Translations under genes and position numbers: made by a program
DNA from: Candidatus Caenarcanales bacterium
GTDB lineage: Bacteria > Cyanobacteriota > Vampirovibrionia > LMEP-6097
Length of the DNA stretch: 64,000 nt
NCBI GenBank assembly: GCA_013216135.1
Contig: JABSOS010000006.1
Span: 1-64,000, forward strand
Direction: 5' to 3'
The notes under the pieces: model-generated
Seen by the model: the letters and a program-made list of their open reading frames with translations, nothing else
Told to the model about the DNA's origin: nothing
Database searches by the model: none
Part shown: positions 25,168 to 34,827 of the stretch, piece after piece
How the letters are laid out: every line of letters begins with the position of its first letter
Numbering within the stretch: position 1 is the first letter of the stretch

Positions 25168-26400
25168 ATGTTATTAGAAGAGAATAAACAAGAAGCAGAT
25201 CTAGGTCTTCGCTCTAAACTTTGTTTAAGGCTGTGGAAAAATATTTCTAAGTTTTTTCAAGGGAAAAGAGATGATGGTATTGAGTTAGTTTCAAGTATTA
25301 AATCTGAATTACTTGATGGTAAAAGCCTCGCTATGGCTGAAAGATTCTCGAAGAATATTGAGAATTATGTAGGTACTATAAATTTACCAGTGGGCATTGC
25401 TGGTCCTGTGAAAATTAATGGTAGCTATGCAAACAAAGAATACTTCTTGCCACTTGCTACGCTTGAAGGTGCTTTAGTAGCATCATATAACCGTGGTGCT
25501 AAGGTGATTAGTCTTAGTGGTGGAGCCAAAACTGTTTTTCACAGTTGTGCTGTAACTAGAGTCCCTGCATTTAAACTTAAAGATTCTTTTACTGCAAAGG
25601 ATTTTCAAATATGGCTAGAAAATCTTCATGAAAATAAAGTCTTTGATGACTTAGTAGCTTCTACTAGTAATTATTGTAAGCTAAGCTCTGTGAAGTTCTC
25701 TGAGCTTGCAAATATTTTATATTTAGAACTAAATTTTTCGACTGGTAATGCAGCTGGGCAAAATATGGTGACATTAGCCTCACAAGCAATCCATGACTAT
25801 ATCATGGCAAATTCACCATTTGATATTAAGAGATCAATGGTTGAATCAAATTTTTCCTCTGATAAGAAAGCTAGTTATAGAAGTTTACTTGGGGTTCGTG
25901 GGGTAAAAGTTAGTGCAGAAGTCTTGATCCCTGAAGCTATAGTAAATGAGTATCTTCACTGTGCTGTTGAAGATATAGTTGAAGGTTGGCAGATAGCAAG
26001 TAATGGAGCTGCTTTATCTGGAATGGTTGGTAATCAAGCACATTATGCAAATGGAATAGCAGCTTTATATTTAGCATGTGGGCAAGATATTGCTTGCACT
26101 TCTGAGTCAGCTATTGGTATTACTCGATTTGAAACTGTTCACCGTGATGATAGTAAGTATCTTTATGCAAGCGTTACTATGCCTAATATCATAGTGGGTA
26201 CCGTCGGTGGTGGTACGTCGTTACCTAGTGCTAAAGCTTGTTTGGATTTACTTGGTATTGATTTAAAAGATCCTAATTCTAGTAAAGAGCTTGCAGAGAT
26301 TGTTGCTGCAACATGTTTATCGGGAGAGATTTCTTTACTTGCAGCGATAACAGCAAATCAATTTACCCAAGCACACTTTAATCATGCCCGAAGAAAATAA
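25168..26400 (+). CDS. hydroxymethylglutaryl-CoA reductase, class I-like
   Basis: About 410 aa. The class I-type core includes ENYVGTINLPVGIAGPVKING, catalytic Glu in PLATLEGALVAS, a dinucleotide-binding stretch STGNAAGQNMVT, catalytic Lys in SDKKASYRS, Asp in CGQDIA, and a C-terminal His in HFNHARRK. It reduces HMG-CoA to mevalonate with NAD(P)H. The C-terminal catalytic domain alone is present with no membrane anchor, as in soluble prokaryotic class I enzymes. The start could be TTG 25162 or ATG 25168; I choose ATG. It follows lysS by 13 bases and overlaps the sulfotransferase gene by 17. An organism with IspH does not need mevalonate for isoprenoids, so its role is open. Confidence 0.88.
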   Translation: MLLEENKQEADLGLRSKLCLRLWKNISKFFQGKRDDGIELVSSIKSELLDGKSLAMAERFSKNIENYVGTINLPVGIAGPVKINGSYANKEYFLPLATLEGALVASYNRGAKVISLSGGAKTVFHSCAVTRVPAFKLKDSFTAKDFQIWLENLHENKVFDDLVASTSNYCKLSSVKFSELANILYLELNFSTGNAAGQNMVTLASQAIHDYIMANSPFDIKRSMVESNFSSDKKASYRSLLGVRGVKVSAEVLIPEAIVNEYLHCAVEDIVEGWQIASNGAALSGMVGNQAHYANGIAALYLACGQDIACTSESAIGITRFETVHRDDSKYLYASVTMPNIIVGTVGGGTSLPSAKACLDLLGIDLKDPNSSKELAEIVAATCLSGEISLLAAITANQFTQAHFNHARRK

Positions 26401-27430
26401 GAAACTAAATAATTCGATGCTTGCGACTGGAGCAAATGTAAGATTTACTATGGCATTAAAGTATGGTTGTTCTTTTAGATACAGTTTCAGACTATTTTCA
26501 ATGCTTTTGGATAGTTGTATCTTAGCTCCTATCTCTTTGTTTGAAAAGGTTCTATATCATAAGAAGATTGAAGCTGTTGAGGCTGCTCCCCCTATCTTTA
26601 TAATTGGACACTGGCGTTCAGGAACGACTCATCTTCATAACCTTATTAGTCAAGATGAAAGTTTTAGCAGTTTTACTACTTATGATGCTTTATTTCCCGA
26701 AGCATCAATTATTCTAGATTCCTATAAAGAATCCTTAAATAAATTTCTTCCTAAATCAAGGCAGATAGATAATGTTAGCCTTAGTGTAAATAGCCCTCAG
26801 GAAGAGGAATTTGCTATTGCAAGGCTCTCTGAGGCTAGTTATTATCATAGTTTTACTTACCCTGATTTGGATAGAGATTTGTTTGAACGCTTTGTTATTT
26901 TAGAGAAAGCAAGTCCGCGTGTGTTAAAGCAGCTAGAAGATATTTATCATTTTTTAGTTAAGAAAAAATATTTCCAAGAGCAAAAGCCAGTTCTTTTAAA
27001 AAATCCAGTTAATACTGGAAGGGTAGACTTTTTATTAAAAGTTTTTCCTAAAGCGAAGTTCATTTATATTCAAAGAGACCAAGCAAAAATATTTCAATCT
27101 ACTAAAAATATGCTCACGAAGCTAAGAGACTGTAGCCAACTTAAAGAGATCAGTGAAACTGAGCTTGAGGAGAATATTGTTTTTAATTATCATGAACTAT
27201 TGAAGTTTTATGAAAAAGCAAAGCTGAAGCTTGCTGACAATCAGCTTGCAGAGATTAAATATGAAGATTTAGTGGCTAAGCCACTTGATGAAATTAAGTA
27301 TATTTATCAGAAGTTAAATTTGAAATTTAGTGAATCTTTTGAGGTTAAGCTTAATGATTACCTCGAATCGATTAAAGATTATCAGACCAATAATTTCCCT
27401 GATAGTGATAAGCTTTCAGTTATGAATTAG
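26384..27430 (+). CDS. PAPS-dependent sulfotransferase-family protein
   Basis: 348 aa. The 5'-phosphosulfate loop is PPIFIIGHWRSGTTHLHNLI (~residues 67-86). The 3'-phosphate-binding region is FIYIQRDQAKIFQSTKNM, with the expected Arg and Ser. This matches the Sulfotransfer_3-type family, which transfers sulfate from PAPS to hydroxyls of lipids, sugars or other small molecules. Its start overlaps the HMG-CoA reductase gene by 17 bases. Translational coupling suggests both act on one product, perhaps a sulfated polyketide or isoprenoid-type compound (inference). Confidence 0.82.
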   Translation: MPEENKKLNNSMLATGANVRFTMALKYGCSFRYSFRLFSMLLDSCILAPISLFEKVLYHKKIEAVEAAPPIFIIGHWRSGTTHLHNLISQDESFSSFTTYDALFPEASIILDSYKESLNKFLPKSRQIDNVSLSVNSPQEEEFAIARLSEASYYHSFTYPDLDRDLFERFVILEKASPRVLKQLEDIYHFLVKKKYFQEQKPVLLKNPVNTGRVDFLLKVFPKAKFIYIQRDQAKIFQSTKNMLTKLRDCSQLKEISETELEENIVFNYHELLKFYEKAKLKLADNQLAEIKYEDLVAKPLDEIKYIYQKLNLKFSESFEVKLNDYLESIKDYQTNNFPDSDKLSVMN

Positions 27431-27490
27431 TCAGTTTTACGGAATTTTGACCCCTAAAAATTATTTACTTAATTAGTCAGAATTGTATGG

Positions 27491-27730
27491 GTGAATAAGT
27501 TAGTTCCTGAACATATTAAGTACAGGTCTGAGGTTTTGAAAATCCTTGGGATTGCCTTATGTGCACCCTTTGGGCAGATAGTATTAACTGCTTTTCTTGA
27601 AAATAACGCTTGTTTGCTTTTGCATTGGAACTTCTTTCTGTCCTTATTGCCTATCTATATTGGCTCTAGTATGATAGAAAAAGGGTATACGATAATAGAA
27701 AAATACTATATAAGTAATGGTAAAAGGTGA
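27491..27730 (+). CDS. small membrane protein, 79 aa (cassette gene 1)
   Basis: GTG start at 27491. Two hydrophobic segments, residues ~17-35 and ~41-62, then a basic tail. No family recognised. It is first of four closely packed plus-strand genes ending at 30762; the next starts 6 bases later. Confidence 0.55.
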   Translation: MNKLVPEHIKYRSEVLKILGIALCAPFGQIVLTAFLENNACLLLHWNFFLSLLPIYIGSSMIEKGYTIIEKYYISNGKR

Positions 27731-27736
27731 TTTTAG

Positions 27737-27940
27737 ATGTTTGAAATTGAAGGTCAAGTAGATACTGTTTTTGAAGCTTTAGTGTCCACTGTTATTATGC
27801 TTTTTGCTCTTTCTATCCCGGTTGGACTTATTTTTAACGCTTTTTACCAAGTAGATAAACACAAGTTTAAAGAATCAGAGCCTTTCTTGAAAAAGTTTTT
27901 TGGAAAAGCTGAAATGAAAGATGAGTATAGGTATTATTAA
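27737..27940 (+). CDS. small membrane protein, 67 aa (cassette gene 2)
   Basis: One central membrane segment (residues ~14-37) and a charged C-terminal tail ending DEYRYY. The ATG follows TTTTAGATG without a clear ribosome site. The gene overlaps cassette gene 3 by 20 bases. No family recognised. Confidence 0.55.
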   Translation: MFEIEGQVDTVFEALVSTVIMLFALSIPVGLIFNAFYQVDKHKFKESEPFLKKFFGKAEMKDEYRYY

Positions 27941-28433
27941 GAAAATTTTCATTTGGGCTTTGTTGCCTGTTTTTGTTTTGCTTTGTTGTCTGGGGAACTA
28001 TGGCTACATAACATGTTCTTCTGAGAATTATTTTAAAGATATGCTTAGTACTTTAGTTATGAGTAGTGCTGCATTTGATATATCTGTAATTGTATTTGTT
28101 GGAAATATATCCTCAAGTAATTTATATAAGTTGCAAGGGCAATTTAGTTTTTTGAATAATAAGCCAAAGGTTTTTAAAATTTTCATTGAAAACAAAGATA
28201 AATTACTAAGTCTATTCTGTTTGAGTTTAATAATAAACATTTTCATATTTCTTTTATCAAGCTTAATATGTGAAGTCTACTTAGCAAGAATATTTTTTAC
28301 AGCCATAGTTTTATTCCTAATAATAAGACTGTATGAATTAAGAGAGTTTTATGAATTTATGGATAATATAGATTTATTTGACTTTAATAAGCAGATAAAA
28401 AGTATTCTGGATGAGGTTGCTAATGATAGTTAA
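27921..28433 (+). CDS. membrane protein, 170 aa (cassette gene 3)
   Basis: Three to four membrane segments at ~5-28, ~40-60, and two between ~88 and ~132, with a polar linker of about 25 residues (SSNLYKLQGQFSFLNN) between pairs. The C-terminal ~30 residues are charged and soluble. It overlaps both neighbours. No family recognised; the layout resembles small membrane partners of large cytosolic proteins. Confidence 0.6.
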   Translation: MSIGIIKKIFIWALLPVFVLLCCLGNYGYITCSSENYFKDMLSTLVMSSAAFDISVIVFVGNISSSNLYKLQGQFSFLNNKPKVFKIFIENKDKLLSLFCLSLIINIFIFLLSSLICEVYLARIFFTAIVLFLIIRLYELREFYEFMDNIDLFDFNKQIKSILDEVANDS

Positions 28434-30762
28434 GGAAAGAGACTATGATAAAGAAAAATTATTGATCGAAGATTTGATCAATATTATGACCTTTAAATCT
28501 AGTTTTGAAGAAAAAGGTATGTCATTTATTAATCGACAAGAAGCTATGAGGCTTCTTTTTGATAAATTGAAATATCTAATAAAAGAATCAATCGAATTAA
28601 AACATGATAATGAAGACACCTTAGATCTAATTTCAAAAATAACTGATGAATTTTTTAAATCGACAGCAGATCTTAATTTCCCTAAAGACTTTTCATTACT
28701 TGATATCACAGACCAAACCTCATTAGCGAAAATTCCTGAAACAATACTTTTTACAGCAGAATATTCACCATCTAAATTAAAGTTGAAGGATCGAAAAAGA
28801 AATCTTGGATATCAGCCATCATTACTTCACCACCTTTGTAAATTTCTAGAAAAGCTTGTCACAAAATTGCTTAGCGAGAAACTATATAACTATGCTTTTT
28901 TCGTACTGCTAAGTACTTTTCGTAAAAGTACTAATAATATAGAAAAATATGATTTCAATAATTTGGAAATATTGTATCTCTCACTATATAAATGCTTATG
29001 CTTGCTTGTAGATGATGATAGTCATAATGCAAAGGAAATATTTGAATCTTTGATCAGTAATTTATATGCTGAGTCAACATTTCATATACTTGACTGTGAA
29101 AGAGAGTTGAAAGATGTTAAATATGATTTTTTACATTCTAAACATAAAGATGATTTTCAAGACTATTTAGAAAATTTCTTACCATTTCAATTAAATAAAA
29201 GCATTTTAAGAGATATAGATGATGAACTCCGAAAGAGAATCAAAAATTTCTTAGATGAGTGTTCTAGTGAAGATAAAGAGAAATATCAGGATATAACTAT
29301 TCAAATTAAAGAGATTGTTTCTCGATTATCAGGACTCAGGTTAATGCAAGAGTTATTCTTGGTTCTGGGCGGGTACTTAATATCTAAACATAAATTCGAT
29401 CATTTATATTATTTATGGGATGAGTGTCCTAAAGAACATTCTAATCATAGTTTAACTCCTCTTTATCCACATTTAATTGAAAGATATACTCCTTGGTTTA
29501 ATAAAGAAATAGAATTACTCTTTACATTGCTCCTTGAGAGAAATTCCGGTGATTTAGTTTTACGAGAAGAAAGTTTTTTGCCTTTTCCATTTTTAAATAT
29601 CTGGTCTAGTAAAGAATCAATTTTTTATTGCAAAGTGTTTTTTGTTTTTTCCTTGGTTAAAATTGCTCTTATTAAAGATTTAAATTTAGAGAATGAAATT
29701 TCTATAGAGATTTTGGAAAGGCAAAACAAAGCCAATGCCTTATATCTTGCAAAAGATGCAATTACTTCACTCAAAGCCATTGCAGATCATTTAAATAATG
29801 AAGAGAATCAAATTATTAAAGAGTTGAAGAATAATTTTATAGAACAAGCTTTACTTAAAGAAAATATTTTTTCTATAAAATCAAAGAGAAGCAAAGAGAC
29901 AATAAATGATTTATTTAAGCAAATACCAAATTATTTATTGAATATTTATGAATATATAGAAAATTTAGAGCGCAAATTAGAAAACCAAGCAGATAGCGAC
30001 CTATTAAAAGTAAGAGAATTTAATAATAGAGTAGTAGATTCTTATGAGAAAACAAGCTCACTACCTGAATTATTGAGAACTGAAGAAAGTAAAGTAATGG
30101 AAGTGAGAGATACTCCTCTCCAATCTTTTAAAGTCGAAAGAAAATATTTCAAAGTTGATGAAGTATCCTCAACTCATTATGATTTAAGTGGACTTGCAAA
30201 GATTATTGGAACTCGAATTTCTGCAAGTATAAGCACATATTGCTTTGAAAAAATTAGTGAACAGACCAACAATATTATAAAACTCGATACAACTCCAGCT
30301 GAATACAGTAATGGGTATGTAGATATTAATAGAAGGCAAGTTTCAGTTTCTGAGTTAAATAAAATAATTAACGATTTTACCGATGAAAATAAGGGAAATA
30401 TTGCATTATTTGCCAACCTCAGAGACTTTGGACAAATATATTTTAATAAAGATACTAATAAAGATTTTGCTTGTAATTTTTATTTTTTCGACGCTAAGCA
30501 TAAGCTATTGCTTGATCATTTATTGTTAATTGACTTTTCAAGTCTGCCGGCGTTAAAAGTTACTAGCAAAAGAAATTATCAAAACTTAGGTAATCTCCTT
30601 GGATTAATTGAAGATTCAGCTATGCTAGAGCAATTAAATAGTAACAAAGAAGATCCAAATTATAGCTATAAGGTAGTCAAGCTGTATGATGAATCTCAAT
30701 TTGAAGAAGATATTCAAAAAAATAAACCCAAAGCAGTAAAAATCAAGCTCTTGCTAAAATAA
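28423..30762 (+). CDS. large helical protein, 779 aa (cassette gene 4)
   Basis: I do not recognise this protein. It has no membrane segment and is almost wholly helical and charged to ~560, with a possible hinge near residues 540-560 (rich in Glu/Ser/Arg). The C-terminal ~200 residues alternate hydrophobic strands and helices, as in a compact alpha/beta domain. No Walker, protease, nuclease or methylase motif is evident. The ATG at 28423 lies 6 bases after GAGGT and overlaps the stop of gene 3 as ATGATAGTTAA, so I prefer it to the ATG at 28411. Codon use is more AT-rich than the flanking housekeeping genes. Confidence 0.65.
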   Translation: MIVKERDYDKEKLLIEDLINIMTFKSSFEEKGMSFINRQEAMRLLFDKLKYLIKESIELKHDNEDTLDLISKITDEFFKSTADLNFPKDFSLLDITDQTSLAKIPETILFTAEYSPSKLKLKDRKRNLGYQPSLLHHLCKFLEKLVTKLLSEKLYNYAFFVLLSTFRKSTNNIEKYDFNNLEILYLSLYKCLCLLVDDDSHNAKEIFESLISNLYAESTFHILDCERELKDVKYDFLHSKHKDDFQDYLENFLPFQLNKSILRDIDDELRKRIKNFLDECSSEDKEKYQDITIQIKEIVSRLSGLRLMQELFLVLGGYLISKHKFDHLYYLWDECPKEHSNHSLTPLYPHLIERYTPWFNKEIELLFTLLLERNSGDLVLREESFLPFPFLNIWSSKESIFYCKVFFVFSLVKIALIKDLNLENEISIEILERQNKANALYLAKDAITSLKAIADHLNNEENQIIKELKNNFIEQALLKENIFSIKSKRSKETINDLFKQIPNYLLNIYEYIENLERKLENQADSDLLKVREFNNRVVDSYEKTSSLPELLRTEESKVMEVRDTPLQSFKVERKYFKVDEVSSTHYDLSGLAKIIGTRISASISTYCFEKISEQTNNIIKLDTTPAEYSNGYVDINRRQVSVSELNKIINDFTDENKGNIALFANLRDFGQIYFNKDTNKDFACNFYFFDAKHKLLLDHLLLIDFSSLPALKVTSKRNYQNLGNLLGLIEDSAMLEQLNSNKEDPNYSYKVVKLYDESQFEEDIQKNKPKAVKIKLLLK

Positions 30763-30768
30763 TACCTA

Positions 30769-31938
30769 ATGGAAAAAACTAAACTCCCTAAATACTTTGG
30801 AAAATTTGGGGGACAATATGTCCCAGAGACCCTAATGCCTGCTTTAGAAGAGTTTGAAGACGTATTCCTTAAGTTTAAAGATGACCCAGAATTTAAAAAT
30901 GAATTAAATTACTATTTGAAAAATTATGTCGGTAGAGAAACTCCACTCTATTTTGCAAAGCGCCTCACAGATTACTATGGCAAAGCCAAAATCTATCTTA
31001 AGCGTGAAGATCTAAACCATACTGGTGCTCATAAAATTAATAACGCTATAGCTCAAGCTTTGCTTGCAAAGAAAATTGGTAAGTCTAAAATTATTGCTGA
31101 GACTGGTGCTGGGCAGCATGGAGTTGCTACAGCTACAGCTTGTGCTTTACTAGGACTTGAATGTAAAGTTTTCATGGGTGCTTTGGATATTGAAAGACAA
31201 GCACCAAATGTAAAACGTATGAAGCTGATGGGAGCAGAAGTAATTCCTGTTACTAGTGGTTCAGCTACTTTAAAAGATGCTACCTCTGAAGCTATTAGGT
31301 ACTGGGTTACAAATGTAACTGATACTCATTATATTATCGGTAGTGTGGTAGGACCTCATCCTTACCCGACTATAGTTAGAGAATTTCAAGCTGTAATCGG
31401 TGAGGAAGCTCGCGCGCAGTGTTTAGAAGTTGAAGGGAAATTACCTGAGTATGTTTTAGCTTGTGTTGGTGGTGGATCTAATGCCATTGGCATATTCCAC
31501 CCTTTTAGAGAGGATAAAGATGTCCAGCTTATAGCTATAGAAGCTGCTGGAAATGGCTTAGATACAGAGAAACATGCAGCTTCAATTAGTTTAGGTAAGC
31601 CAGGTGTGTTACACGGTTCTATGAGCTACCTTCTTCAAGATGACTACGGACAAATCCAAGAAGCTCATAGTGTATCTGCTGGATTAGATTACCCGGGGAT
31701 TGGTCCAGAGCATAGTTACTATAAAGATGAAGGTATCGCAAAATATGTAGCTGTAACAGATGAAGAAGCTTTAGCCGCTTTTAAATTAGTTTCAAGAATG
31801 GAAGGGATTATCCCTGCTTTAGAAACTGCACATGCTTTTGCTTATCTAGAAACTTTAATGCCTGAAACCAAGGAAGCTGAGATCGTGGTTTTAAATCTTT
31901 CTGGGCGTGGTGATAAAGATTTAGGTTCAATTAAATAG
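30769..31938 (+). CDS. trpB: tryptophan synthase beta chain
   Basis: 389 aa with the PLP-binding Lys89 in [10 protein letters not shown], the phosphate-binding GGGSNAIG, and the TrpB1-type N-terminus ([20 protein letters not shown]). It condenses indole with serine to give tryptophan in the alpha2beta2 complex. No trpA or other trp gene adjoins, which is unusual because trpB and trpA are commonly paired. It lies 6 bases after the unrecognised cassette, on the same strand. Confidence 0.97.
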   Translation: MEKTKLPKYFGKFGGQYVPETLMPALEEFEDVFLKFKDDPEFKNELNYYLKNYVGRETPLYFAKRLTDYYGKAKIYLKREDLNHTGAHKINNAIAQALLAKKIGKSKIIAETGAGQHGVATATACALLGLECKVFMGALDIERQAPNVKRMKLMGAEVIPVTSGSATLKDATSEAIRYWVTNVTDTHYIIGSVVGPHPYPTIVREFQAVIGEEARAQCLEVEGKLPEYVLACVGGGSNAIGIFHPFREDKDVQLIAIEAAGNGLDTEKHAASISLGKPGVLHGSMSYLLQDDYGQIQEAHSVSAGLDYPGIGPEHSYYKDEGIAKYVAVTDEEALAAFKLVSRMEGIIPALETAHAFAYLETLMPETKEAEIVVLNLSGRGDKDLGSIK

Positions 31939-31969
31939 TCCAGCTTTTAATTTAAGCTATCATATAAAT

Positions 31970-32860
31970 ATGAAGCTAAATAAAGTCTTACTTTCTGCTC
32001 TGCTGACTTTAAGTTTAAATTCAGTCACTGCAATGTCACCTAAGGTTTCTAGTCCTGAAACTAAAGAAAAAGAAATTGCGGTAACTAAGAAGGCAGCTCC
32101 GAAATTAAGTATTAAATCTTCTACTGTGGAGCAAGGTGCGTTTTATGAAGTTACTATTACTGGGGTTAAAAGAACTCCATTGGTTTGGTTTAACCAAATA
32201 GCTTTCAGGGCTTTTAAATCTGCTGATAAGGAATATACAGCCTTAATTCCCGTTGAGAACTTAACTAAGCCAGGTTCTTATGCCATTTTAGCTAGAGCTG
32301 GTGATTGGGAAGATAAAGTGCCTGTAACTGTTTTAGACAACCATAAGAAAATTCAACATATTACTTTAAGTAAAGGGAAAAGTGGTTTAAGAGCCAGCCA
32401 GAAAGAATTAAGTGAGATCGCTGCTGCTTTTAGATTAAGATCTGAAGATCTTTATTCTGTTAATCATTTTATCTACCCTTCTAATGCTCGAAAATCAAGT
32501 CCTTTCGGTGTCAAACGCTCTTATAATAATGCACCCGTATCTAGTTACCATAAAGGATTAGACTTTGCTGGGGCTATGGGAAGTCCAGTTTTTGCTCCAG
32601 GAGATGCTAAAGTCGCTTTAGTCGGAAATGAAAAAGATGGTTATAACGTTCATGGTAATGCGATTGTTCTAGACCACGGTCATGCTCTGACTTCTATTTA
32701 TATGCATCTTAGTAAGATTGATGTTAAGAAAGGTGACTTTGTCAAAAAAGGTCAGAAAATTGGTGAAGTAGGTCACACTGGTATTTCCACTGGGCCTCAT
32801 TTGCACTGGGGAACTTACCTATACGGTATTAGTGTAGATCCTGAATTGTTTGTAGACTAG
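31970..32860 (+). CDS. secreted M23-family metallopeptidase (LytM-type)
   Basis: 296 aa with a signal peptide (1-21). A middle domain with an Ig-like feel (~48-125) is followed by the zinc peptidase domain: YHKGLDFAG (His and Asp ligands), IYMHLS, and the HLHWG pair. All the residues needed for endopeptidase activity are present, so it probably cuts peptidoglycan cross-bridges in the periplasm. A TATCAT element ends 6 bases before the ATG, consistent with a leaderless or very short leader mRNA. Confidence 0.9.
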   Translation: MKLNKVLLSALLTLSLNSVTAMSPKVSSPETKEKEIAVTKKAAPKLSIKSSTVEQGAFYEVTITGVKRTPLVWFNQIAFRAFKSADKEYTALIPVENLTKPGSYAILARAGDWEDKVPVTVLDNHKKIQHITLSKGKSGLRASQKELSEIAAAFRLRSEDLYSVNHFIYPSNARKSSPFGVKRSYNNAPVSSYHKGLDFAGAMGSPVFAPGDAKVALVGNEKDGYNVHGNAIVLDHGHALTSIYMHLSKIDVKKGDFVKKGQKIGEVGHTGISTGPHLHWGTYLYGISVDPELFVD

Positions 32861-32863
32861 AAC

Positions 32864-32877
32864 AAAACTATAGTTTT
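32864..32877. promoter_or_regulatory. 14-bp perfect palindrome in promoter region
   Basis: AAAACTATAGTTTT lies directly after the M23 gene and about 75 bases before the next ATG, in a very AT-rich intergenic stretch. It could be an operator; there is no T-run to make it a terminator. Confidence 0.3.
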
Positions 32878-32952
32878 CCTTCTATAAAATATACTTTTTA
32901 TACTTCACATAATATATTAATATGACTTTGAAGTTTTATTAAAAGGAGAATT

Positions 32953-33543
32953 ATGAAAAATAAAATTTTAATAGCTCTAGCAGCTTTATCTATAGGTTTT
33001 GGTAACAGCGCTAAAGCTTTATTTGATGAAAATAATCCAAGCTCACTCGAAACACTTCTATGTAACTTAAGTCCAATTTCTTCAGTTCAAAGTGTTACTG
33101 GAACTTATGTGAAAAGATCAGTTGGGGTTGCTCAAAAAGTCTGTCAAGATGGATCTTGTAGAAGAGATTTTAGCTTCGATAGAGATGCTTCAAGTGGCTT
33201 TACCGAAGAAGATAATAGCTTTATCTTTTTTATAAAACCAAGAAGGTTTGAAAAGAGAAGAGCTGGTATTAATAGTAAAAACTTAGAATTTATTGGTTTA
33301 GATGAATTAAGCAGAGTGCTTTGTGATGATTCTATTCCTAATTCAGGTCCTATGAATCTAGAATCAGCTACTTATAGTGCACAAATTTCTTCTGTAGAAA
33401 ATGTTTTTAAGACTACTAACTCTGTAATCGATGCTAGGTATAAAAAGCGTGGTTCTAAGTTAATTCTTACTGGTAAGTTAAAAGATCAAAGCTCTGATAG
33501 TCCAGCTGTTGCTGATGGTAGATATAGAATTGTTTTAGATTAA
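32953..33543 (+). CDS. exported hypothetical protein, 196 aa
   Basis: Signal peptide at 1-23 (hydrophobic core then NSAKA). The mature part contains cysteines at about 37, 64 and 69 (CQDGSC) and 124, suggesting disulfides or metal binding in the periplasm. No family recognised. AAAGGAG precedes the ATG by 5-6 bases, one of the best ribosome sites in this part of the window. Convergent with rodA (3-base gap). Confidence 0.7.
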   Translation: MKNKILIALAALSIGFGNSAKALFDENNPSSLETLLCNLSPISSVQSVTGTYVKRSVGVAQKVCQDGSCRRDFSFDRDASSGFTEEDNSFIFFIKPRRFEKRRAGINSKNLEFIGLDELSRVLCDDSIPNSGPMNLESATYSAQISSVENVFKTTNSVIDARYKKRGSKLILTGKLKDQSSDSPAVADGRYRIVLD

Positions 33544-33546
33544 TTT

Positions 33547-34803
33547 CTATAAACTTGTTTTTTGATTTTCTGCGTAGACTTTAGCTACTAAGGAAATTAA
33601 AAATAAATTAACTAAAAGAGAAGTACCCCCATAACTCATATATGGCAGTGGTACACCCGTTATCGGCATGAGACTTAGATTCATGCCGATATTTACAAAG
33701 ATGTGGAAGATAAACATCGAAAATATTCCTACTGCTAGTAGTGAATTAAATCGGTTTTTAGAGTTCTTAGCTCGAAGTATGATTTGAATACAGAGTAAGC
33801 AGAATAAAAATACAACTACGAAGTTTCCTATGAAACCTAACTCCTCACCGATTAGAGAAAATATGAAGTCAGTATGCTGCTCTGGTACGAAGTTCCCTTG
33901 TGAAAGATCACCATGATGTAAACCAGAGCCGAAGAAGCCTCCGCTTCCTATAGTATACAGGGACTGGATTATATGATAGCCGGCACCAAGTGGATCTGAA
34001 TAAGGATCTAAGAAAATAGTAAGTCTTTTTTGTTGATATTCTTTAAGTAAACCCCAGATCATAGGTCTATAAAGGATTGATAATATGTTTACAAAGATTA
34101 AAGTCATTGCTCCCATGGTTTTAAATGGTGAATCCCAGACTTTATAATAGATAGAGAGGGTTACTGAAAATACAATTAGAAAAATTAATGCGGGCAGGGT
34201 TAAGTGTATATCTAAAAATGTATTTTGATAAGTAAATATCTCTAATCCTACTGAAGAGCATATAGCGACTACGATGGGAGATACTAGAATAAGTATCTGA
34301 ATCAAGCTAGCTCCAGCCCAGAAAAGCATCCCGAAGCTTATTGCGATGTAAACAAGTGTGGTTCCTAAGTCTGGTTGAATTAAAACTAAAAGTGAAGGTA
34401 AAGAAATATAGGTGAAAATCTTGATGATATCAAAGTAATTTCTAACTTCTTTCTTTGAAAGGATTTCAGCGAGGAAAATAATTAAACATATTTTTGCAAG
34501 TTCACTTGGTTGAACGTTTATAGGTCCGAGGCTTAGCCATCTCTGTGATCCTAACTGAGTAGTTCCAAAGAATTTTAAAATTATTAATAGAATAATATTT
34601 AGCCAGTAAATAGCATACGCTGCTTTTTTATAAAAATCTAATGAGAAAAAATAGTAACTAATAAAAATTAAAATTAGGCATATCGGAAGATAAACTAATT
34701 GTTTTAGAAAAAATCCGCCAGAGGCTGCACTTGATAAAGCTACTAAGCCAAAGCAAATTAATAGAGATACAGTTATTCCAAGTCGATAATCAAAGAATTT
34801 CAC
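33547..34803 (-). CDS. rodA: RodA/FtsW-family SEDS peptidoglycan polymerase
   Basis: 418 aa, ten or so membrane segments. SEDS signatures include GSQRWLSLGPINVQPSELAK, PDLGTT and the C-terminal SLMPITGVPLPYMSYGGTSL. The long HTDFIFSLIGEELGF block is typical. It polymerises lipid II glycan strands for elongation of the cell wall. The overall pattern fits RodA rather than FtsW. The start is GTG 34803; a methyltransferase starts divergently 24 bases away. Confidence 0.92.
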   Translation of the reverse strand: MKFFDYRLGITVSLLICFGLVALSSAASGGFFLKQLVYLPICLILIFISYYFFSLDFYKKAAYAIYWLNIILLIILKFFGTTQLGSQRWLSLGPINVQPSELAKICLIIFLAEILSKKEVRNYFDIIKIFTYISLPSLLVLIQPDLGTTLVYIAISFGMLFWAGASLIQILILVSPIVVAICSSVGLEIFTYQNTFLDIHLTLPALIFLIVFSVTLSIYYKVWDSPFKTMGAMTLIFVNILSILYRPMIWGLLKEYQQKRLTIFLDPYSDPLGAGYHIIQSLYTIGSGGFFGSGLHHGDLSQGNFVPEQHTDFIFSLIGEELGFIGNFVVVFLFCLLCIQIILRAKNSKNRFNSLLAVGIFSMFIFHIFVNIGMNLSLMPITGVPLPYMSYGGTSLLVNLFLISLVAKVYAENQKTSL

Positions 34804-34812
34804 TATTTTTAG

Positions 34813-34818
34813 TATAAT
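34813..34818 (+). promoter_or_regulatory. -10 element (TATAAT) next to methyltransferase start
   Basis: Consensus TATAAT ends 9 bases before the ATG at 34828, leaving room for a leader of only a few bases. No ribosome site is visible. A -35 is not clear. Confidence 0.4.
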
Positions 34819-34827
34819 GCAGATTAA

